DNA of 64,000 bases from Streptomyces sp. NBRC 109706 (GTDB lineage Bacteria; Actinomycetota; Actinomycetes; Streptomycetales; Streptomycetaceae): NCBI RefSeq assembly GCF_000974485.1, contig NZ_BBOM01000012.1:62001-126000 (forward strand), in the 5' to 3' direction. Below the pieces are notes generated by a model, which did not search any database, had not been told where the DNA came from, and saw only the letters and a program-made list of their open reading frames with translations. Positions 9,801-18,273 of this stretch are shown piece after piece. Position numbers and translations under genes: made by a program. Every line of letters begins with the position of its first letter. Position 1 is the first letter of the stretch.

Positions 9801-10913
9801 GTGTGCGCCATGGGAGAACGCGATGCGCCAGCACGGCCGACGCGCCCCGTCCAGCCGCCGGCGGCCGCCGAATCTGTCCGAACGCGAAGAACGTCGGAAT
9901 CCCCGACACGGTCGGGATCCCGGCGGGCCAGAGGCGTCGGACTGCTGGTCGGGCTGCTGCTGTTACCGCTCCTGCTGGCCTGCGGCCTGATGCTGGGCAG
10001 CGAGTTCATCGGCCCACGCACCGTCTGGCAGGCGTTGACCGGCGCCGAAGACACCCTCCAACACGTCCGGGTCAGCGGCATCCGGCTGCCCCGTCTCGCC
10101 CTCGCGATGACGGTGGGCGCCGCGTTGGCCACGGCGGGGGCGCTGATGCAGGCCGTCACCCGCAACCCGCTGGCCGACCCCGGCATCCTCGGTGTGAACG
10201 CCGGCGCCTGCCTGGCCGTGGTGACCGCCATCCTGGTCTTCGGTGTCGGCACCCCGGCCGGCTATGTGTGGTTCGCCTTCGCCGGCGCGGCGTTGGCGGC
10301 CGTCGCGGTCTACGGCGTCGGCGCCGCCGGGACGGGCGGCATGACGCCGGTCAAGGTCACCCTGGCCGGTGCGGTACTGGCTGCGCTCTTCTCCTCGGTG
10401 ACCTCGACGATTCTGGTGCTCGACCAACGCAGCCTGGATCAGATGCGGTTCTGGATGGTCGGCTCCCTCGCGGGGCGCGGCCTCGATGTGCTCTGGCCGG
10501 TCCTGCCCCATGTCCTGCTGGGCCTGGTGGTCGCGCTGAGCTCGGGCCGCGCGGTGAACGTACTGGTGCTCGGCGAGGAGCAGGCGCGGGCGCTGGGGCT
10601 GCGGGTGGCACGGCTGCGGCTGCTGCTGGCGGCGGCCGTGGTGCTGCTGGCCGGCGGCGCGGTCGCCCTGGCCGGGCCGATCGGCTTCGTCGGCCTGGTG
10701 GTGCCGCATATGGCCCGGCTGGTCACCGGCAACGACTACCGCTGGCTGCTGGGCTACTGCGCGCTCTACGGCGCGGCCCTGATGGTGGCCGCCGATATCG
10801 CGGCCCGGACGTTGCTGGCCCCCCGGGAGATCCTGGTCGGCGTCTGCACGGCGGTGGTCGGCGCCCCCGTCTTCCTGCTGTTGGCCCGGCGGCGCCGCCT
10901 GGTGGCGACATGA
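9801..10913 (+). CDS. FecCD-family iron-siderophore ABC permease, first subunit (contains a TTA codon)
   Basis: A 370-residue polytopic membrane protein of the FecCD/BtuC type, with about ten transmembrane helices after a roughly 43-residue cytoplasmic leader. Family motifs are RLPRLALAMTVGAALATAGA, QAVTRNPLADPGILGVNAGA, LGEEQARALGL (the ATPase-contact loop) and GPIGFVGLVVPHMARL. The GTG 9801 has GGGGGGA 6 nt upstream; an ATG three codons on is possible. The gene opens an operon behind an iron box and overlaps the next permease by 4 bp (ATGA). Codon 55 (9963-9965) is TTA leucine, the only in-frame TTA I found in the window, so translation is expected to depend on bldA tRNA. Confidence 0.93.
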   Translation: MCAMGERDAPARPTRPVQPPAAAESVRTRRTSESPTRSGSRRARGVGLLVGLLLLPLLLACGLMLGSEFIGPRTVWQALTGAEDTLQHVRVSGIRLPRLALAMTVGAALATAGALMQAVTRNPLADPGILGVNAGACLAVVTAILVFGVGTPAGYVWFAFAGAALAAVAVYGVGAAGTGGMTPVKVTLAGAVLAALFSSVTSTILVLDQRSLDQMRFWMVGSLAGRGLDVLWPVLPHVLLGLVVALSSGRAVNVLVLGEEQARALGLRVARLRLLLAAAVVLLAGGAVALAGPIGFVGLVVPHMARLVTGNDYRWLLGYCALYGAALMVAADIAARTLLAPREILVGVCTAVVGAPVFLLLARRRRLVAT

Positions 10914-11968
10914 GAAACCCCCTGAACGACCCGTTGGTGCTGCGGATCGGCCGGTCCGGCGGCCTCTCCCGCCGGTTCAACCCCAGGACGTCGCTGGTGC
11001 TCGGCTGCGCCGTCCCGCTGCTCTGTCTGCTCGGCCTGTACGGGGTGACGTGGGGCGCCCCCCGGCTCGACCTCGGCGATGTGGTGCGCACCCTGACCGG
11101 TGGCGGCGACGCCGGGGAGCGGCTGGTGGTCGGCGAGTTCGTGCTGCCCAGGGTGCTGTGCGCGCTGGCGGTCGGCGCGGCCCTCGGGCTCTCCGGCGCG
11201 CTCTTCCAGAGCTATGCGCGCAATCCGCTGGTCTCCCCCGACATCCTCGGCGTCAACAGCGGTGCCGCCCTGGTCGCGGTGGGCTCCCTGGTGCTCTTCG
11301 GCGGCTCCTGGTCCACCCTGCCCCCCGGTGCCTTCCTCGGCGCGCTGACCGCCGCGCTGCTGGCGGTGCTCTGTTCGCGCGGCCGTGGCCTGTCGCCCTA
11401 CCGTCTGGTGCTGGTCGGGATCGGGGTCGACGCGCTGTGTCGGGCGGGCGTCGCCTTCGCGCTGGTCCAGGGCGATATCGGGCAGGTGCAGGCGGCCACG
11501 GTGTGGATGATCGGCTCGCTCTACGGGGCGGACTCCGACCGCGCGCTCTTCCTGGGCGTCCTGCTGGCCCTGCTGGTGCCGGCGGCGCTGGCGCTGCGCC
11601 GGCCGCTGGTGGCGCTCCGGCTCGGCGAGGAGGCGGCCCGTTCCGTCGGGGTGCGGACCACCGCCACCCGGGCCGCCGCGCTGGTCGTCGCGACGCTGCT
11701 GGCGGCCGGCGCGGTGGCGGTCTGCGGACCGGTCGCCTTTGTCGCCTTTCTGGCGCCGCACCTGGCGCGACGGCTGTGCCGGGCCGACACCCCCGAGGTG
11801 CTGCCGGTGGCCATGGCGGTCGGCGCCGCGCTGGTGCTGGGCTCGGATCTGCTCGCCCAACACGCGCTGCCGGTCGTTGTTCCACTCGGTGTGGTCACCC
11901 CGCTGCTGGGCGGCCCCTACTTCCTCTATCTGCTGATCCGAGCCAACCGCCACGGGGAGGTGGCCTGA
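10910..11968 (+). CDS. FecCD-family iron-siderophore ABC permease, second subunit
   Basis: A 352-residue partner of the preceding permease, again of the FecCD/BtuC type: VLPRVLCALAVGAALGLSGA, QSYARNPLVSPDILGVNSGA, LGEEAARSVGV and GPVAFVAFLAPHLARRL are in the expected order. The pair would form a heterodimeric channel in the cytoplasmic membrane, as in FepD/FepG. The ATG overlaps the previous stop (ATGA), and the ATPase gene follows after one base, so translation is probably coupled. No leader as long as that of subunit one is present. Confidence 0.93.
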   Translation: MRNPLNDPLVLRIGRSGGLSRRFNPRTSLVLGCAVPLLCLLGLYGVTWGAPRLDLGDVVRTLTGGGDAGERLVVGEFVLPRVLCALAVGAALGLSGALFQSYARNPLVSPDILGVNSGAALVAVGSLVLFGGSWSTLPPGAFLGALTAALLAVLCSRGRGLSPYRLVLVGIGVDALCRAGVAFALVQGDIGQVQAATVWMIGSLYGADSDRALFLGVLLALLVPAALALRRPLVALRLGEEAARSVGVRTTATRAAALVVATLLAAGAVAVCGPVAFVAFLAPHLARRLCRADTPEVLPVAMAVGAALVLGSDLLAQHALPVVVPLGVVTPLLGGPYFLYLLIRANRHGEVA

Positions 11969-11969
11969 C

Positions 11970-12794
11970 ATGGGCCTGCTGGAGGTGCGGGCGGCCAGCG
12001 TCGCCTATGACGGCCGGCCGGTCGTCGAGGGGCTCGACCTGACGATCCCGCCCGGCCGGATCACGGCGCTGGTCGGCCCCAACGGCTGTGGCAAGTCGAC
12101 CCTGTTGCGGGCGCTCGCCCGGCTCCAGCGCCCGACCGACGGCACGGTGCTGTTGGACGGCCGCTCCGTCTGGCAGCTGCCGCCCCGGGAACTGGCCCGG
12201 CAGATCGGCCTGTTGGCGCAGAGCCCGCCGACGCCGGCCGGGCTGCTCGTCGAGGATCTGGTGGCCAGGGGCCGCTATCCGCACCAGAGTTGGCTGGCGC
12301 AGTGGTCGGAACGGGACCAGGCCGCGGTCGACCGGGCGCTGCGCGACACCGGCGCCGAATCGCTGCGCGGGCGCTATGTGGACGAGCTGTCCGGCGGCCA
12401 GCGGCAGCGGGTGTGGATCGCCATGGCCATCGCCCAGGAGACCGACGTGCTGCTCCTGGACGAGCCCACCACCTATCTGGACGTGGCCTACCAGGTCGAG
12501 ATCATGGAGCTGCTCGAGGAACTGCACGCCAGGGGCGACCGCACCATCGTGGTCGTGCTGCACGATCTCAACCAGGCGTGCCGGCACGCCCACCATCTGG
12601 TGGCGCTGCGCGACGGCCGGGTGATGGCCGAGGGCGCGCCCGACGCCGTGGTCACCGAGGACTTCGTCCGGACCGTCTTCGACCTGGACTGCCGCATCCT
12701 GACCGATCCGGTGACCGGTCGCCCGCTGTTTGTGCCCGAACGCCGCCGAGGTGGCCGAAGCGACGCCATCGCGGCCACCGGGGAACGGCCCTGA
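11970..12794 (+). CDS. Iron-siderophore ABC transporter ATP-binding protein (FecE/FepC type)
   Basis: A 274-residue ATPase that powers the two FecCD permeases. Walker A is GPNGCGKST (about 36-44), the Q-loop region is IGLLAQSPPTPAGL, the ABC signature is LSGGQRQRV, Walker B is VLLLDEPTTYLD and the switch histidine lies in VVLHDLNQACRHAHH. The DEPTTYLDV form is typical of the iron-chelate subclass. It starts one base after the second permease stops and is followed by the binding-protein gene 51 bp later, completing the importer. Confidence 0.95.
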   Translation: MGLLEVRAASVAYDGRPVVEGLDLTIPPGRITALVGPNGCGKSTLLRALARLQRPTDGTVLLDGRSVWQLPPRELARQIGLLAQSPPTPAGLLVEDLVARGRYPHQSWLAQWSERDQAAVDRALRDTGAESLRGRYVDELSGGQRQRVWIAMAIAQETDVLLLDEPTTYLDVAYQVEIMELLEELHARGDRTIVVVLHDLNQACRHAHHLVALRDGRVMAEGAPDAVVTEDFVRTVFDLDCRILTDPVTGRPLFVPERRRGGRSDAIAATGERP

Positions 12795-12845
12795 CGGCCG
12801 GCCGCCCGTTCCACCCCTCAATTCCCCTCACACCCAGGAGAGTTC

Positions 12846-13898
12846 ATGTTCGCTGCCGCCACCACATCGGGACCGACCGGAGGCCGGCGCGGCCGCCGGC
12901 TGGTCGCGGGCCTCGCCCTGCTCGCCCTGCTGGGCGCCGCCGGCTGCTCGGGCTCCGACGACAACAACGACAACAACAACGACAACGCCAGCGGGAACAA
13001 CGGCGGGAACGGGGACGGCGCCTCTTCGTCGACCCGGGACATCGAGCACGCCCTGGGCGTCGCCGAGGACGTGCCCGCCGAACCGACCAGGGTCGTCGCG
13101 CTCGACCCCTACTTCTCGCTCCCCACAGCCGCCCTCGGCGATGTGGAGATCGTCGGCACCTCGCACCTCCCGTTCGGCGATCCGCACCCGCCGTTCGTCG
13201 AGGCGGCGCGCGTCGAGAACACGGAGAACGTCGGCTGGTTCACGGAGTTGGACATCGCCGGCATCCACGCGCTGGAGCCGGATCTGATCGTGGGCGTCGA
13301 GTCCTTTGTCGAGCCGGTCCACGACGAGCTGTCGGCCATCGCCCCGACCGTGGCCCTGCCGCTCGACCACGCCCACTGGGAGGAGACCGTCCGGCTCGCC
13401 GCCGACGCGATGGGCATCTCCGAGGCGGTCGAGGTCTCGCTGGGGGACTACGCGACCCGCGCCGAGGAGCTGTCGGCGCGGCTGGCCGACGCCGGGGCGA
13501 CCGAAGAGCCGGTCACCGTGCTGCAGTTCCGCTCGGTCGAGGACATCCGCATCTACACCGACCACTGCTCCACCCGTGTCCTGGGTGATCTGGGCTTCAC
13601 CCTCCATGGCGCCGACGAGACGCCCGAGGGCGAGAACGCGCTCCAGGTCGGCGCCGAGCAGCTCACCCGGGCCGACTCCAGCTTTGTCTTCTATCTGCTC
13701 GGCGCCGCCGGCAGCAATCCCGAGGAAGCCCAGGCCGCCTTCGACATCGTGTCGACCCAGCCGCTCTGGGAGCGCCTGGGCGCGGTCGAGCGCGGCGACA
13801 CGGCCGTGGTCTCCCCCGACTGGTGGTTCAACTGCGGATCGCCGCAGGCCAACCAGCTGATCCTGGACGATGTCGAAGCGACCCTGCTCGGCGAGTGA
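12846..13898 (+). CDS. Siderophore-binding lipoprotein of the ABC importer
   Basis: A 350-residue extracellular substrate-binding protein of the FepB/FhuD helical-backbone type. The lipobox LGAAGC puts the lipidated Cys at residue 34 after an Arg-rich n-region and a leucine-rich core. It is followed by an unusual Asp/Asn/Gly/Ser tether (about 35-65) before the ligand domain, which begins near HALGVAEDVPAEPTRVVAL and has the ELDIAGIHALEPDLIVGV segment typical of the family. The start ATG follows an AGGAG site. It belongs to the iron-box operon and should pass ferric siderophore to the permease pair. Ligand identity cannot be told. Confidence 0.92.
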   Translation: MFAAATTSGPTGGRRGRRLVAGLALLALLGAAGCSGSDDNNDNNNDNASGNNGGNGDGASSSTRDIEHALGVAEDVPAEPTRVVALDPYFSLPTAALGDVEIVGTSHLPFGDPHPPFVEAARVENTENVGWFTELDIAGIHALEPDLIVGVESFVEPVHDELSAIAPTVALPLDHAHWEETVRLAADAMGISEAVEVSLGDYATRAEELSARLADAGATEEPVTVLQFRSVEDIRIYTDHCSTRVLGDLGFTLHGADETPEGENALQVGAEQLTRADSSFVFYLLGAAGSNPEEAQAAFDIVSTQPLWERLGAVERGDTAVVSPDWWFNCGSPQANQLILDDVEATLLGE

Positions 13899-13909
13899 GG
13901 ACTTCGACC

Positions 13910-15733
13910 GTGACGCTGCCCAGCACCCTCCCACCGGCGGCCGCCCCCGTGACCGCCGGGTACCTCGCCCGGCTGGCCGAGGTCGGCCCGCCGGCGCTCT
14001 CCCCCGACGGCACCGGGATCTGCGCCCTGGTCGCCGGGGACGGCCGCCGGGAGGTGCGCTGGTACGGCCAGGACGGGCCGCCCGAGGGCCGGACGCTGGC
14101 CGTGAACGCCCTGGACGTCCAGCCGCGTTGGCTGCCCGACGGGCGGCTCGGCTGGCTCACCGCCGGCCCCTCGGGCGAGGCGGTGCTGACGCTCGCCGAC
14201 CCCGTGGCCGGCCGGTCCTTCGAGCACCGACTGCCGTTCCCCGCCGACGGCGTCGGCCAGCTGCACCCCACGGCCGCCGCCTGCCTGCTGCTGCGCCGCG
14301 CCGAAGGGCGGGGCCGGGTGGTGTCCCTGGACCAACTCGACGGCTCCTGCCGGGAGATCACCGGCCCCGAGCTGGATGTACGGGATCTGGCCGCATCGGC
14401 GGACGGCACCGTGGTGGTGGTCGCCCACCGCGCCGATCAGGCGGGCCCCGCGCTGCTGCGGCTGACGCCCGAGGGACCGGTGCTCCTGTGCGCCGAGGCG
14501 CGCGCCCCCGGCAGCCGGGAGCGGCTGCTGGACCTGTCGGCCGACGGACGCCGGGTGCTCTTCGGCCACGAGGACGGGGACGACCGCTGCTCGCTGTGGT
14601 GGCACGATCTCGCCGGCGGCGACGGCGGGCCGGTGCCCGGGGTGGGCCCCGGCACCGTGCTGGCGGCCCGCTGGTTCGGCGACGAGGTGCTGGTGCAGGC
14701 GTTCCACCGCACCCGGGGGATGCTGCGGCGGCTGCCGGCGCCCCGTCGGGCGGGAGCGCGCGCCGGGGGCGCGCGGGAGGTCGCCGGGACCGGCTGTGCC
14801 TATCCGGGGTTCGATGTGGCGCCCGGCGTCGGGGCCGTCGCCTTCCGGGCGCAGAGCCCCGACTCACCACCGGAGATCTGGCGGCTGTCCCCGGCCGGGC
14901 CCGTGGCCCGCCGGGTGTCCCGGGTGCACCCGGCCCCGCCGCCCGAACTGCTGGGCACGACACGGGAGATCCACTGGCCCGGCGCCCGGGACGGCCGACG
15001 GGTCGACGGGCTGCTGATCCGGCCGGCGGACGCGCCACCCGAGCTGGCGCTGCCCACCGTGGTGCTGCTGCACGGCGGCCCGCACCACCACTGGCACCAC
15101 GGCTGGCACGGCTCCTGGAGCGACTGGGGCCAGCTGCTGGCCGCCCGTGGCTTCGCGGTGCTCTGCCCGAACGTCCGGGGCTCGACGGGCCGGGACTGGG
15201 CGTATGCCCACGCGGTCCGTGGCGATCTGGCCGAGCTGCCGCTCGCCGACGCCCTGGCCGGCGTCGACCAGCTGGTGGCCGCCGGGCTGGCCGACCCGGA
15301 GCGGCTTGGCGTGGGCGGCTGGAGCTATGGCGCCTATCTGGCGGGCTGGGCGCTGACCCGCACCGACCGCTTCCGCGCCGCCGTCATCGGCGCCGGCATC
15401 TACGATATGGCGGCGCTGGTCCGCAGCCCCCGTCTCGGGCCCGCCTGGCGCCGCTTCTTCCCCGGCGCCGACCTCACCGACGACGCGCCCTACGACGCCG
15501 TCTCGCCGCTGCACCGGGCGGCGGGCACCGGCACGCCGACGCTGCTGGTGCACGGCACCGAGGACGGCAAGGTCGAGGTGGGCCACAGCCGACGGATGCA
15601 CCGCGCGCTGACGGCGGCCGGAACCACCACCAGGCTCGTGGAGTTGGCGGGCGAGGGCCATACCGTCCAGGGCGAGGAGAGCCGCCTGCGGCTGCTCACC
15701 GAGGTCGAGGAGTGGTTCACCACCCATCTGTGA
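13910..15733 (+). CDS. S9 family serine peptidase (prolyl oligopeptidase/acylaminoacyl-peptidase type)
   Basis: A 607-residue cytoplasmic protein with a beta-propeller-like N-terminal part (about 1-355) and an alpha/beta-hydrolase domain (about 370-605). The triad is complete: Ser472 in GGWSYGAYLAG, Asp552 in HGTEDGKV and His584 in GEGHTVQGEE; the oxyanion loop HGGPHHHWHHGW is present. The GTG at 13910 follows the GTGAGGA around the previous stop and lies 11 bp downstream of the binding protein, so it is probably the last gene of the iron operon. No signal peptide is seen. It could hydrolyse the imported siderophore or a peptide derivative to free iron, but that is inference. Confidence 0.9.
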   Translation: MTLPSTLPPAAAPVTAGYLARLAEVGPPALSPDGTGICALVAGDGRREVRWYGQDGPPEGRTLAVNALDVQPRWLPDGRLGWLTAGPSGEAVLTLADPVAGRSFEHRLPFPADGVGQLHPTAAACLLLRRAEGRGRVVSLDQLDGSCREITGPELDVRDLAASADGTVVVVAHRADQAGPALLRLTPEGPVLLCAEARAPGSRERLLDLSADGRRVLFGHEDGDDRCSLWWHDLAGGDGGPVPGVGPGTVLAARWFGDEVLVQAFHRTRGMLRRLPAPRRAGARAGGAREVAGTGCAYPGFDVAPGVGAVAFRAQSPDSPPEIWRLSPAGPVARRVSRVHPAPPPELLGTTREIHWPGARDGRRVDGLLIRPADAPPELALPTVVLLHGGPHHHWHHGWHGSWSDWGQLLAARGFAVLCPNVRGSTGRDWAYAHAVRGDLAELPLADALAGVDQLVAAGLADPERLGVGGWSYGAYLAGWALTRTDRFRAAVIGAGIYDMAALVRSPRLGPAWRRFFPGADLTDDAPYDAVSPLHRAAGTGTPTLLVHGTEDGKVEVGHSRRMHRALTAAGTTTRLVELAGEGHTVQGEESRLRLLTEVEEWFTTHL

Positions 15734-15745
15734 CGCCCGCACCGG

Positions 15746-15793
15746 AACAGCGCCGGGCCCCGACGAGAGGATTCGTCGGGGCCCGGCGCTGTT
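15746..15793. terminator. Perfect 21-bp bidirectional terminator hairpin
   Basis: Arms 15746-15766 and 15773-15793 are perfectly complementary over 21 bp with a 6-nt loop (gaggat). It lies between the convergent S9 peptidase and Bax1-I genes and can serve both. Confidence 0.9.
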
Positions 15794-15827
15794 GGCGTCC
15801 CACCGCCGAAGACGCGGTGGGGGGTGC

Positions 15828-16691
15828 TCAGTCGCCCTGCAGGATGGCGATCAGCCGCAGGAACTCCAGGTAGATCCAGACCAGGGTCAGGGTCAGGCCG
15901 AAGGCGGCCAGCCAGGACTCCTTCTCCGGGGCGCCGTAGGCGATGCCGTCCTCGACCATCTTGAAGTCGAGGGCGAGGAAGCAGGCGCCCAGGATGATGC
16001 CGATGACGCCGAAGGCGACGCCGAGCATCCCGTCCCGCAGGCCCAGGCCGTTGCCGCCACCGATCATCAGGACGATCAGGTTGACCGCGGAGAGCAGGAC
16101 GAAGCCCAGCGCCGCGGCGAGCACGAACTGGGTGAAGCGGGCGGTGACCCGGATGATGCGCTGCTTGTACATGAACAGCACACCGGCGAAGACCGCCATC
16201 GTGCCGATCACCGCCTGCATGGCGGCGCCGGGGGCGGCGGCGTTGATCGCGCTGCTGATCGCGCCGAGGAACAGGCCCTCGGTGACCGCGTAGGCCAGGA
16301 TCAGCGGCGGCGAGGGCTCACGCTTGAACGACTGCCACAGGCCGAGGCCCATGGCGACCAGGGCGAAGACGATGCCCAGGCCGAGCGGCAGGTCGGCGAC
16401 CCAGGCCACAGCGGCGGCGGCGACGACCGTGCCCAGGGTGATCGCGGTGCGCGAGACGACGCTGTCGATCGTCATCACGCCTGGACGGGTGGGGGTAACG
16501 GGGGCGTATCCGCCGTCGGGACCCACCTGCGGCTGCGGCGCATACGGGTTGCCCGGCTGCGGCGCGTAGGGGTTGGCAGGGCTTCCCGCGTACGGATTCC
16601 CGGTCTGCGGCTGCGGTCCGGCGTTGAAGCCGGCGTAGCCGCCGTCCCGACTGAACCCCCGACGCGTGAAGACCGGGTTGCTGCTCCTCAT
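15828..16691 (-). CDS. Bax inhibitor-1/YccA family membrane protein
   Basis: A 287-residue protein. The first 75 residues are soluble and rich in Gly, Pro, Tyr, Asn and Gln with repeated NPYA(G/P)-type motifs; the rest has about seven transmembrane helices in Bax1-I layout, ending in LAAFGLTLTLVWIYLEFLRL. Bacterial members of this family (YetJ) are pH-sensitive calcium leak channels; the role in actinomycetes is unsettled. ATG 16691 was chosen for its GGAGGAGTGAG ribosome site; an upstream in-frame extension has none. It shares the bidirectional terminator with the S9 peptidase. The upstream region holds an imperfect inverted repeat (ctttgc/gcaaag, about 16722-16750). Confidence 0.9.
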   Translation of the reverse strand: MRSSNPVFTRRGFSRDGGYAGFNAGPQPQTGNPYAGSPANPYAPQPGNPYAPQPQVGPDGGYAPVTPTRPGVMTIDSVVSRTAITLGTVVAAAAVAWVADLPLGLGIVFALVAMGLGLWQSFKREPSPPLILAYAVTEGLFLGAISSAINAAAPGAAMQAVIGTMAVFAGVLFMYKQRIIRVTARFTQFVLAAALGFVLLSAVNLIVLMIGGGNGLGLRDGMLGVAFGVIGIILGACFLALDFKMVEDGIAYGAPEKESWLAAFGLTLTLVWIYLEFLRLIAILQGD

Positions 16692-16844
16692 CTCACTCCT
16701 CCATGGCCGCACGGCACGGCTTTGCCTACCAGAGTAATGCGTTAGCAAAGTCCGCACGGTAGTGCACCCTGGGAAACTACTGGAAGAGCCCCGTTGTTCC
16801 CACCCCTCGACGAAGTCCGGTCCGCCCGCCGGCCGGAGCGCGCC

Positions 16845-17006
16845 TCAGGGGGTGCCGCCCCGCGTGGTGCCGCGCTCGGCGAACGGCGCGTAGTACTCGG
16901 TGAAGAGCTTGCCGACCAGCTCGCCCCGGCCGAACGAGGCCCGGCGACGGGGCCCGCGACGTCAACTGCCCTGATCCCACCCCTGGAAGAAGCCCGGTCC
17001 CCCCAT
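16845..17006 (-). pseudogene. Possible gene remnant: two short peptides in one frame and a duplicated motif
   Basis: In one minus-strand frame, ATG 17006 starts a 14-residue peptide with GGPGFFQGWDQ, then a stop, then an open stretch with ELVGKLFTEYYAPFAERG ending at the TGA 16845-16847. Beyond it, still in frame, GGPDFVEGWEQ repeats the first motif. The underlying DNA (about 16801-16848 and 16975-17022) is an imperfect direct repeat. No ribosome site is seen, so this looks like decayed coding sequence or a degenerate repeat, not a working gene. It occupies the 336-bp gap between the Bax1-I gene and bldA. Confidence 0.3.
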
Positions 17007-17027
17007 CGGCGGGAGTGAGGCTCTGGG

Positions 17028-17109
17028 TGCCCGGAGCCGGACTTGAACCGGCACGGCCCTAAGGCCAGCGAGTTTTAAGCTCACCGTGTCTGCATTCCAC
17101 CATCCGGGC
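17028..17109 (-). tRNA. bldA: tRNA-Leu(UAA), the developmental bldA tRNA
   Basis: An 82-nt leucine tRNA with a long variable arm. The acceptor stem GCCCGGA/TCCGGGC, D-loop, anticodon loop CTTAAAA and T-loop GGTTCAAGTCC are intact. The anticodon TAA corresponds to plus positions 17075-17077. The CCA end is not encoded. This is the only Streptomyces tRNA that reads UUA efficiently; TTA codons are concentrated in developmental, antibiotic and accessory genes. The sequence closely matches the bldA tRNA as I remember it from S. coelicolor. Confidence 0.95.
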
Positions 17110-17484
17110 ACAGATCCCCCAGCCGTACCGGGCGCCAACGCGCCTTGGGAGTCCTCCGAGCTTATCCGCCGGATTCGACCCGAACACCGGTGCCCCAGAG
17201 CGATGTTGTCTGATTTTATGAGCTGCTGACGACGCGTCAGCGTTCGATGACGCGCTTACAGGCGCCTTTGAGTGAGAGGGCCCTACGAGGGGTGATCGAG
17301 GAATGACGCAAATCAACCCTCCGCATCCTTGCGCGCACTCAGGGACATCTCCTCCTCAAGTAGGACGGCCACTCGCACCGCTCCTTCCGAGGGAGGGGAA
17401 GAACCCGACGACGGAAGGGATCACGAACGAGAGGTTTCGGACCAGGATGGGGGAGTCCTTCCCCCGTCCAGGCTGGAGTACGCC
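17110..17484. other. 375-bp gap between bldA and the ABC ATPase gene
   Basis: Contains the bldA upstream region, with a short inverted repeat GGCGC/GCGCC near 17140-17155, and the leader of the ABC ATPase. No convincing open frame: a short frame starting at 17303 lacks a properly spaced ribosome site and shows wrong codon bias. Confidence 0.5.
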
Positions 17485-18273
17485 GTGCCACCTACCGCAC
17501 CCGCCCAGCACACCGATTCGACCGAGACGGTGGCGGCCCGCGCCACCGACCTGACCAAGGTCTACGGCACCGGGGAGACCCGGGTGCTCGCCCTCGACCA
17601 GGTCAGTGTCGCCTTCCGCAGAGCGGAGTTCACCGCGATCATGGGGCCCTCCGGGTCCGGCAAGTCCACGCTGATGCACTGCATGGCCGGGCTCGACTCC
17701 ATATCGTCGGGATCGGCCAGGCTCGGCGACACCGAGCTGACCGGCCTCGACGACCAGCGGCTCACCCGGCTCCGCAGGGACCGGGTCGGCTTTGTCTTCC
17801 AGACGTTCAACCTGCTGCCCACGCTGAACGCGCTGGAGAACATCACGCTGCCGATGGGCATCGCCGGCACCAGGCCGGACGCCGACTGGCTGGACACGGT
17901 GATCACCACCGTCGGCCTCTCGGACCGGCTGAAGCACCGCCCCGCGCAGCTCTCCGGCGGCCAGCAGCAGCGGGTGGCGGTGGCCAGGGCGCTGGCCGGC
18001 CGTCCCGAGATCGTCTTCGGCGACGAGCCGACCGGGAACCTCGACTCCCGCGCCGGCGCCGAGATCCTGGGCTTTCTGCGCAACTCCGTGCGGGAGCTGG
18101 GGCAGACGGTGGTGATGGTCACCCACGACCCGGTGGCCGCCGGCTACGCGGACCGCGCGATCTTCCTCGCGGACGGCCGGGTGGTCGACGACATGGCGGA
18201 CCCGACCGCCGAGAGGGTGTTGGAGCATATGAAGCGGCACGACGGCCACCAGGCCCGGGGCGGCACCGGCTGA
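17485..18273 (+). CDS. MacB/LolD-type ABC transporter ATP-binding protein, without an adjacent permease
   Basis: A 262-residue ATPase with Walker A MGPSGSGKST, signature LSGGQQQRV, Walker B IVFGDEPTGNLDS and switch region VVMVTHDPVAAGYADR. This subclass pairs with FtsX-like mechanotransmission permeases. The GTG at 17485 has GGAG 7 nt upstream. It is very similar throughout to the second MacB-type ATPase at 49265-50053, which does have its permease. Here the next gene is the convergent cfa, 61 bp away, so the permease expected beside it is missing. It may share the distant permease or be a remnant of a deleted pair. Confidence 0.92.
   Translation: MPPTAPAQHTDSTETVAARATDLTKVYGTGETRVLALDQVSVAFRRAEFTAIMGPSGSGKSTLMHCMAGLDSISSGSARLGDTELTGLDDQRLTRLRRDRVGFVFQTFNLLPTLNALENITLPMGIAGTRPDADWLDTVITTVGLSDRLKHRPAQLSGGQQQRVAVARALAGRPEIVFGDEPTGNLDSRAGAEILGFLRNSVRELGQTVVMVTHDPVAAGYADRAIFLADGRVVDDMADPTAERVLEHMKRHDGHQARGGTG

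Noticed and set aside
17028..17109. Intact CCA end for bldA
   Set aside because: The bases after the discriminator read CCC on the tRNA strand, so CCA must be added after transcription.
17303..17554. Short open frame before the ABC ATPase
   Set aside because: The GAGGA directly touches the ATG, codon bias is wrong, and it runs out of frame into the ATPase gene.
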